A stretch of 60,000 nucleotides of DNA from Membranipora membranacea (taxonomy: Eukaryota > Bryozoa > Gymnolaemata > Cheilostomatida > Membraniporidae), in the NCBI GenBank assembly GCA_914767715.1, contig OU612073.1:11844001-11904000 (forward strand), in the 5' to 3' direction. The translations under genes and the position numbers were made by a program. Positions within the stretch are counted from its first letter, which is position 1, and every line of letters starts with the position of its first letter. This document shows, in pieces, positions 52,201-60,000 of the stretch. The notes below the pieces were generated by a model, which was not told where the DNA came from, made no database searches, and saw only the letters and a program-made list of their open reading frames with translations.

Positions 52201-53298
52201 TCGAGCTCACCCTTTTCATTTGTAGTTCTCTCAATCTCTTGAGCCTGTCTTCTTTTTTTAGATCTGCAGCAAACTTTTCAGCTGGAGTAGCAGTTGAGGA
52301 AGTCTGAAATGTGAAATTCATTTACAATAGAATCAGCTGATTGAGAAAATATTCAAAAGAACATTTTTAAGCCTATGAATTTTAACTGACGGGCCTTTGA
52401 CATACTTCTGTTTGGTAATTATTAATTAATTAATTGTCATTTGTAGGTGATAATGGTGTTGCGCTAAGAACCCAACCGGATGCCTATTTGGCAACCACCG
52501 GATGTCCACATACCATCCAGTGGTTGCCATAAGGCATTCGGTTGGCACTCGGACAACCGCCGAATGCAAGATAGGCATCCGGTTGTATAAAAGGAATCCA
52601 GACACTAATTTGACAGAGGCAGCTGGGTATGTAACAGAGAAGTATGGGTTGGAGACACTCATCATCAGATCTACAAACCCATCTGGATGCCCGAGTGCCA
52701 ACCGGATGCCTATTAGGCAACCACCGGATGCCACGCGGACATCCAGTGGTTGCCTAATAGGCATGCGGATGGGTTTGAGACAGTCACATTTTGAGATTAC
52801 AAGGTGAAATGGATGACCAGTTGGCACTGCTGGATGGGTATTTCTCATAAGCGGACGGCCCTTTTACAGAAATGAGTGGCGGATGGCCGTTTTTTCCGAC
52901 ACTATTTGAGCATAACATATGGTGGTGTATCCATAACTCTACCAACCCATATTGGTACCCGAGATCTGATGATGGAGACAAGACTAGGGTATATTAGGAT
53001 ACAACGAACAAGCTACTTGGATCTAACTTAGGCACAGTAGAGATAGAATAAGAATGAGTTTTGACCTGGCATGTCTTGACAAACTTATTACTCAAGCTCA
53101 AGGGAACATATACCCCCCATATATTATACATACTTTTTCAGTAATATTATTTTATTATACATATATATATAATATATATATATATACAACTACAAGCTCT
53201 GTGTTTATTTATTGGACTTGATCTTCTACCTCAATTCGGCCATAGGAAAGAGGATAAATTACATTTAAATGAATCATGAAATTACTCACGGATGCCAT
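49300..53298 (-). CDS. SYF2: Pre-mRNA-splicing factor SYF2 (7 exons)
   Basis: Exons in transcript order: 53298-53290, 52303-52211, 51903-51762, 51358-51257, 50603-50513, 50078-49977, 49465-49300. They join to 234 codons plus TAG (human 243). The first coding exon holds only MAS. Conserved stretches: [12 protein letters not shown], the acidic-basic helix [19 protein letters not shown], and the end [20 protein letters not shown]...[12 protein letters not shown], which closely follows human SYF2. SYF2 is a mostly helical NTC-associated component of activated spliceosomes in the nucleus. The transcript is divergent from the mannosidase gene and convergent with the Ras-like gene. Confidence 0.96.
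52472..52985. repeat. Nested hairpin cluster in SYF2 intron 1
   Basis: Two homologous hairpins: arms 52472-52504/52513-52545 and 52698-52730/52740-52772. Each is built from a 33-bp motif (AACCGGATGCCTATT.GGC then AACCACCGGATG) in both orientations. A fifth partial motif lies at 52554-52585. Further inverted matches (ATGGGTTGG, CATCATCAGATCT) lie at about 52642-52675 and 52935-52985. Open frames on both strands here follow from the symmetry and are not taken as coding. Confidence 0.8.
53152..53187. repeat. (TA)n microsatellite
   Basis: A run of alternating TA with one AA interruption, in SYF2 intron 1 close to the first coding exon. Confidence 0.9.
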
Positions 53299-54399
53299 AG
53301 TGCTTTTTTGTCCTATTCTTTGTAGAATGTTGGTAGGCAGGGAGTGGTTTACACTGCTTTATTTCAGTAGAGTTCTCTCTAAAAAGTTTTCACAATCCCT
53401 TGTTCAGTTGATATGACCTTGAACCATTGACAAATTTATAAACATCATCTAAGTTATCTTTCTGAATTCACACATCAATTAAGATTTTCCACGTTCTCAG
53501 TCTATACTTAATCATTGGGCTTCATAGAATACCCCGACATAGATAAAACTTAGATTTAAAGAAGTTTGGTCTAAATTTGACTGATGTGGACACAAAAATC
53601 TGAAATGAGTCATTCACACATTCATTGATAGTCTGACTCATATTGAGAGTGTCTGGACTACACTCCCCCTGTCTCACTTTGATGTAGTGTCACTTATCAT
53701 CTTTGGAACAGTGAGTATTATCTAGAAGCTTGAGGCAAGGAGTACATCTTGCTTGAAGGGAGCTTTTAGATAGAGTGCAATTCCATTATTATTATGAATG
53801 ACAATGACATGTAACCAATGTAAACTCACTCTCAGCTCAGCTCATTGATTCAACTCACTCTACAACTCATATGACTTTGGCATTTCCTGTGATACTACCC
53901 ACAATTAACTTACCTTAACTTTTATTCACTATCATCATGCATCTTCTATCTAATCTATGTTCTTCATGCTCATGCTGATCAAAGATAATTATAATAGGCT
54001 ATTATTTGATAGAATGCTCAACTTCAATCAATGTAGTGAAGGAATCATCGGAGTCTAAAAGTAGTGCAAAGTAATTCCTAAATTATAAATCATTGCATGT
54101 TCATTCCAGACATAGCCATTCTGGTTAAGTTCAATACAATAAGACCTACGAACAACCAGAATGGCCTGGTGACCAATGAACTAGTTCATTGTGATTGAGG
54201 TAACAGTAGTCTGCTCTGCTCGCACATAATGTCTAATAATCAACTGAGTAAGTTACAAATGATATTGTTACCTCTTGATTAACTCAAAGCAATGCACTCA
54301 TTGCTCGAAGCCTGTTCAAAGCCTTGGGAATGATTTTCAGTTTCATCGATCAGCTGATCAGCAATGTCATGTTTTTGCTTCTTAGGTCAAAGAAAAAGG
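53299..54399. promoter_or_regulatory. Divergent 5' region of SYF2 and mannosidase
   Basis: 1.1 kb between opposed start codons. An acceptor-like TTCTTAG at 54379-54385 precedes the mannosidase ATG by 14 bases, so that gene has a 5' leader exon further upstream. No core promoter motif is convincing. Confidence 0.4.
54115..54165. repeat. Short hairpin in the SYF2/mannosidase spacer
   Basis: Perfect 12-bp arms GCCATTCTGGTT (54115-54126) and its complement AACCAGAATGGC ending near 54165. There is no flanking duplication, unlike families A and B. Confidence 0.45.
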
Positions 54400-57300
54400 A
54401 TGTATATTTTCCGTGGTGCAGCGTTACGGAAAGCTGGCGCGCTTCTCTTTGCAGCTGTGCTCATCTTAATGTTATTCAAGTTCTATCACTATACCCAACA
54501 GCTCAATCAGTACAAACCATCTAAAGAATTTCTAGAACAGTAAGTGATCTAGAACAAGTTTGTTCCCTCTGCGGCGGCGGAGTTACATTGCAAAAGTCTG
54601 GTATCGAGGCGCCTCATTTGATCAATTTTTCACATGGTCACTTTGTCAAAGAAGGCAGTGTGCTTTGGCTTAGGCTATTAGGCCACACCACAAAAATGCA
54701 AACTAATACTTCGTTCGAAACTTCAAAGCTAGGAGGGTGCTTAAACTGATGTTTCTTTACTTTGGCTAACAAAACGCCTTGTAGGTTCCAGCTCATCATA
54801 ACCATGTGCTGTCATGAGCAATACAGAATTTAACTACACTATTGTGTTCTGCGCTGAAAGTTGTTCAATTAAAGCAATTCAGAGTAATTAGTTGGCCCAA
54901 GCTTTGACTAGCCAATTGAAAAGATTTTACATATATGAGTTTTGTTTGTTTTGTCAACATAGAAACTTTAGTTTCTTTCAATTATCAAATATGAGTTAAA
55001 TAGTAAGGAAATTGTGAGCAAAGTTGCAGATCAGGTTACTCCAAGGAGTTCCCTCTAACTCCTTGGTTACTCCATGCACCTTTATTGTCACTTTCGAATT
55101 TGTAAAATAAGGTTTCAAATACTGCTTTGTATTGAACGCTATATTTATATCAGTAGGCCTAACCTTGTGAAGTAAATTATGATTTCATTTTCTAGATTGA
55201 ATATTAAGAGATCCAAAGACAGTCAGCTTTCTGCAAGAAAACCAGACAGTCATAAACATGGAGCACACAAGGAGCATCACAAACCAATTTTAATCACCCC
55301 TGTTCCCCTATCGATAGAGGAAGATCCGCAACCCGCCCCTGGTCTAGCCGGTAAGATTGGCCCAATCAACGGCGGCGATGAAGCTCCAGGTTTGCTATCC
55401 AATCAGAATCAGCCTCATCTAGACTATGACAATAAACAGGTACCTCCAGGTTACAGGCGGGAACAAGGTGAACCCCAGGACGCTAGAGAGATAGACAGGC
55501 AGGGTGCTGAGGCTAAAGGAAAGGATGTTGTGAACCCTAAAGGGGCAGTGCCTGATGCGAGGGAGATGGAGACTATACCTCGTGATGCTGAACAGGAAGC
55601 CAGAGATAGTATAAAACCATCACAACACAAACCACCGGATATGAGTAATATAATGCTACCCAGAGTTGATACACAACCTAAAAAGGTATGTATGGTTGGC
55701 TCCGAAAAAAATGCAGGAAAAGCCCTGCGGAATATCAAAGACTAATTCTTCTTGATGGTTGTATATTGTAAGCATCTGACTCTTTTTTTCAAGGTGGTGT
55801 TTTGGGTATATTGCCTTTTCCAATCACCATTGAAATCAGGTAGGCCCTTCTGGTTTTAAAATCCTCTCATATACCTAACCGTCGCTGATGTTAGGCTAGT
55901 GTTGGCCTTCCCAACTGTAGCATCATCGGTCTCTTTTTACTGTTCGCTGGGCCGTTATCAATGAACTATCTTAGTCTGAATCAGTTTCACCTAGTCAGGT
56001 GTTGCACTGTTTTATACCATCAACCCATTCAGCTGCTCAATTGTTTTAGATAAGACTATACTACACGCCTACATGATTTCTAGGAAACTTAATCTTGATG
56101 CATACAAAGTTCATTGCTTCGGTTTTTCTTCTTCATCTTAATTATCTGACTAATCTAGTTGTGGTGATGATTTCCAGTAGGTCAATCCAGCAACATAGTA
56201 TTAATTATTAGTTTTGACAGGATATGAAGTCTTAATATTAATTCCCATTCCGGTACCAAATGCTTTATGTAAGAGCATTCATGAACCTAACAGAAGAGAA
56301 AAAGTAGTCCATGAATGCCTTTGCTGGAGAATGATCAGTCTGTAATGGTTGGTTGTTAATCACTCACTGTCATATGCCATTCCCCTCCCTCTTCCAATTC
56401 TGACGAACAATGCAGTAGGTTGATTTTCTGATTTATTTTCAATTACAAGATTATCAATTCAATTTTGCTCAGGTGATATTGCAACCTGAATTAACATAAA
56501 ACTATCATTACATATGCTATTCTCAAAAAACTGATGTGAGATGGATTGATGGGAAAGCCTGACGTATCTTAGCTACTGATTTACTATTTCTGTTTGATAC
56601 TTTCTGCTACATCATACCAATTTTTTATTACCCTAGATGAGTGAAGTATTCGCAATAGGCAAAGTTTGCCACATTACACATGCTTGAAATAGCTAACTTT
56701 AAGGCTAGCTAATATCTACTCAACCTCACTACTTGGTATAGGCTCCCATAGGCAAAGTTTGGTCAATTCGCCTGCATCCGGAGTTGATGCCGGAGGCAAA
56801 GGCCTTCTGCGTGACTAGTGGAAGATATCAACTATTGGCAATTTGATCAAGGCTTCCATGTCAAGTAGCCAACAATTAGTACAAACAAGCTAAACTAAAC
56901 TCAACTAACATTTACTCCTCTGTGTCCTTCCAGGAAATGCCACCACCCGTCCCTGGTACAGAGGCTCAGTGTTATATGGGTAGGAATCGAGCTAAGGAAG
57001 AAGAATGGATCAAGAAGTCCAAAGATACGAGCAGCCAGTCTTCACCGGAAGACACTCAAAGAGCTGATAAAGTTAAAGAGGTAAGTTCTTTAGGATGGCT
57101 GATGCCACATAATAGAGATTGGTCTAGGAAAGGTGTTCGGGGATCTGGTTTCAGTTATTGGTATGCTAGTTGATCTGTACAGGTTGGCTTATCCCTGCTT
57201 TGGCAGTCCGCCAACATTACAGGTGATTCACCAAATCAGTGAGGAAGGATAGAATTGTGACAGAATTTGCTTATGATCAGGGGAGTTTATAACATAGGCT

Positions 57301-60000
57301 CATAGGATGGGATTAAGCAATTGAATCATCGCAAACAAATTATTCCATACTAACTCCCAATAGTGTTTTGTTTAATCCTGAGCGACTAGTTGAACTACAG
57401 ACAACAGATGTTTCTGTTAAAAATCTTGCTTACATGCAGATAATCTGCACATAATGTTACTCAACTTGTAGTACATCTCTCAGAAGTAGAATTAGTTGTT
57501 AACTACTGCATAAAAACTTTCTTCATTTTGAGTTGCATTCCAATATTTAGTGACCTCTTTTTGAGGGTTACAGTATTAGCAAGATTATTAATTAGTTGTT
57601 AGCTGCTTCGTCGTAACTTTCTGCATTGCGAATTGCCTTCAAATTGTCCTACATATTTCTGCGGTGGCCTCTTTTGAGGGTTTCAATAGTATTAGCAAAT
57701 TATTACTTAGGCCTCTCCCACATAAGTGTATAAGTACATACCACAGCGCAATACCTTGGCGTAACCACTGCCAAGATAGTGGTATTGTTAGATAAGTTAC
57801 ACTGTCAGATAGACCATTTTGATCACTAGTTAGGTGAAAAAGACCTGCTGTTTTAATCAAAATATCTGATATGTAATATGGTCATCATACTGGACACATA
57901 GGCTAAAGACTAGACTAAAGTATCAAAATTTGAGAGGGGGTTGGTTATTTCAAATGATGCCCATGTTTGCTGGCTTACGTGCCAGATTTAATGACATCTG
58001 CCATTTATCCGTAGCTGCTCTAGTGATGTGTATGAGATAAAACTTCCCGTGAATACATTGCATGAATGTTGCTATCACTCTATTTCGTGGCAACATGATG
58101 AGAATTCAATAAACACATCCCAATTTCAGATTTATCTGCTCATTACACCTGAAAATGCCATGGGCAGAGTACTACCATGTTTAACTGCCTCTTTATAAAG
58201 TAAATATAATCCTAAGGAATCTGTGTCTATTGGGAAAATGATAGTTTTATCAAAGTTGACTGCGCTTCGCTTCACCTTCATTGATAAGACCGCTACAAAA
58301 GAATCTTGGCCTGTCGTGTTCTCTTGGATGGGAAGCTACTCCCTCTTCATGCACATGTCCTGATTAAATCGATTATAAACAAGTACACTTTCAACTAATT
58401 TGTTATTATGCCTTTTCATATGTAATTATTAAATTATATTTTTTGATAAAATATTGTATTGCAGATGATGATCCACGCATGGAGCAATTACCGTAAGTAC
58501 GCATGGGGAGGTAATGAGTTAGATACCGAGGTGAAGAGAGCTACAGATGGTATATTCTCTGGTAGTCATATGGGTCTTACCATAGTCGATAGTCTGGACA
58601 CGCTGTGGATGATGGGTCTGTTTGAGGAAGTAGAAGCAGGAAAACAGTGGATGAAGGCTAACCTAACCAAGGAAATGGAAAAGGTAGGTGTATGGGTCCG
58701 GCAAGAGAAGATATCACTTACCGACTAGTCTTACCTTGCTGCCATTTTTACGGTCTGTCGTTTCGAAAATTGCAACTATGTCCACCTCAGAAATAAAGTC
58801 GCTATGAGCCATGAATTACCTCACTTATTACCCATAATATTTGTACAGGAAGATCAATTTCCAAACAGTTACTCTGTGAGTACATTATTGAATATCCTTT
58901 TTTGTTGGTAAATCTTAAAATGGCACAAGCAAACATCATATTGTATCTAAAGATGGTACCTTATAAACTCAGGATCATTAATTTATTCATCATAGACTTA
59001 ATAATTGAGTTTATTATTAAGTCTATGATGACTCTTCCTGTAGGGGGGGCTTCCTGCGCGGCCTTAACATTTCTGTTATGATACAGAGTTCAAGTTAGCA
59101 TGAACAAAGATTATTTTCACTGCGTTTAATAAATACACTATTGAGCAAGTTATGATTAACATTTATTCCAGCCAAACTATTATTATGTTAATGGTGATGA
59201 CCAGGTAACTGTTAAGGTTTTTGGAAAGCAGGGATATATTATGAGCCTTTGCTTGTTTGAAATTGATTGTCTTTATTGACATGAATTATGCTGACCAAAT
59301 TATTTGGAGTTGTGCCTTTGTTCACATTGGGTAAACAACTCCCAATCTCTTATCATTTTATGACACAGAGTAGCTTGCTTGTTATCTAAAACTGAGACAT
59401 TATTAGATCTCACAGACTACACAAGAATTGATATGTTGTGCTAAGTATTCATTATATTTTTATTATGAAAATTGATTAGTTACGCAAACACAACAGTGTT
59501 TCTATAAATTCGATGACAATCTCTATTTGTCTTCTCAATTTTGTAGAATTTCCCAGTATCAGTATTCGAGTTTAATATCCGATATGTTGGAGGTCTGCTC
59601 TCCATGTATGCGCTCACTAATGAGTGTGAGTACAAGCAGCTAGCCCTGGATTGTGTGAATCGATTGGTGCCAGCTTTCAATACCTCCAGTGGCATCCCTA
59701 CAAGAATGGTCAACCTTAAACAGTGAGTGATCAGAGAGGGTTGGACAATGATGAGTTATGATGTATTTTTAGTGCTCAATTGCTTTTAGTGTCATGTCAT
59801 TATTAACCACTCATCCTACCTCCCTGATAATTGAATGCTACCACTAGCAACCTGGGCGAAGTTTGAGCACTGAAAGTAGTAATGATGTTGCATGTTGCAA
59901 ATTTTTATGCGAAACCCACCAGCAATGCCTAGATCAATGCTACTCATTGCGTTTCATAAATTTCCCCCAGACATACTGTGCATTTATCACTGTAGGGGCC
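54400..60000 (+). CDS. MAN1A: Class I alpha-1,2-mannosidase (GH47), MAN1A-like, 3' end missing
   Basis: Exons 54400-54539, 55196-55685, 56934-57080, 58465-58683 and 59547-59722 join in phase. An acceptor (TGTAG, exon from 59996) opens the next exon at the window edge. It is a type II membrane protein: a short basic cytosolic N-tail (MYIFRGAALRKAG), one membrane helix at about 12-27, then a charged, Gln/Pro-rich luminal stem of about 220 residues that repeats DARE-type motifs (DAREIDR, DAREMET, EARDS). The GH47 domain starts near residue 260: HAWSNYRKYAWGGNEL, GLTIVDSLDTLW, then VFEFNIRYVGGLLSMY and LVPAFNTSSGIP. The family trims Man9-8GlcNAc2 to Man5 in ER/Golgi N-glycan processing. NIRYVGGLLS and PAFNTSSGIP favour MAN1A over MAN1B1; the remaining catalytic residues and cysteines are outside the window. 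Confidence 0.88.
55035..55072. mobile_element. Family A mini-palindrome, copy A7 (24 bp)
   Basis: The unit 55042-55065 has perfect arms CAAGGAGTT/AACTCCTTG around six bases. Perfect 7-bp flanks GTTACTC at 55035-55041 and 55066-55072. It lies in mannosidase intron 1, about 125 bases before exon 2. Confidence 0.8.
57491..57705. repeat. Diverged tandem duplication of about 100-115 bp
   Basis: The two halves (57491-57590, 57591-57705) both begin ATTAGTTGTTA and end with GAGGGTT..A.TATTAGCAA.ATTATTA, with substitutions and small indels between. It lies in mannosidase intron 3. Confidence 0.7.
58991..59027. mobile_element. Family B palindrome, copy B5
   Basis: Arms CATAGACTTAATAA and TTATTAAGTCTATG around about nine bases, with complementarity extending TCAT/ATGA outward. 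The arm sequence matches copies B2 and B3 closely, but no 8-bp flanking repeat is seen. It lies in mannosidase intron 4. Confidence 0.6.

Noticed and set aside
52426-52848. Overlapping open frames on both strands
   Set aside because: They arise from the inverted-repeat symmetry of the hairpin cluster and have no family features or splice context.
53740-53761. Further family A copy starting CAAGGAGT
   Set aside because: The right end (GCTTG) does not match the arm and there is no 7-bp flanking repeat.
55451-55738. Antisense open frame opposite the mannosidase stem exon
   Set aside because: It is a shadow of the biased codon content of the sense exon; it has no start context or homology.

Overview
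The window is nuclear DNA of a metazoan. It carries split protein-coding genes with GT-AG introns of a few hundred bases to about 6 kb, AT-rich spacers, a tRNA-derived SINE, minisatellites and many non-autonomous inverted-repeat elements. The gene set (DAGLA-type diacylglycerol lipase, RNF41, SYF2, a GH47 mannosidase, an FKRP-type LicD enzyme, a Ras-like GTPase) plus a kinesin-light-chain/nephrocystin-like TPR relic fits a marine or early-branching invertebrate. I cannot name the species.

Layout: (1) 208-4814 (+), nine exons of an FKRP-like LicD-family enzyme, probably lacking an upstream anchor exon. (2) 6652-8050 (+), an intronless, broken TPR-repeat gene. (3) 29729-9286 (-), 18 coding exons of a complete DAGLA-like lipase, 898 residues, with Ser/Asp/His all present. 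(4) 31606-36558 (+), six exons of a complete RNF41/NRDP1 ubiquitin ligase. (5) 38381-48575 (+), five exons of a 391-residue atypical Ras-superfamily protein. (6) 53298-49300 (-), seven exons of the splicing factor SYF2. (7) 54400-60000 (+), the 5' part of a class I alpha-1,2-mannosidase that runs off the window. Exon phases were checked by hand and every joined model is an exact multiple of three, except the truncated mannosidase. DAGLA/RNF41 and SYF2/mannosidase are divergent pairs; the Ras-like gene and SYF2 converge. No operon-like logic links the genes; each is a separate cellular function (glycan processing, endocannabinoid synthesis, ubiquitination, GTPase signalling, splicing).

The most unusual content lies in the introns. 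Two families of ultra-short palindromic insertions recur across the window. Family A has arms CARGGAGT/ACTCCYTG and is usually 21 bp long. Nine copies are seen; four have perfect 7-bp flanking direct repeats, three have 6/7 and one longer copy has 5/7, and the ninth also has a perfect pair (five perfect in all). Family B has arms CATAGAC/GTCTATG and is 24-63 bp long. It has 8-bp flanking repeats in four of six copies. They look like transposons reduced to two facing terminal repeats. One family A copy sits inside the TPR coding sequence, and removing it with one flanking repeat re-opens the reading frame, which supports real mobility. Larger fold-back elements, three of them flanked by TA, are also present. 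No transposase gene is visible in the window.
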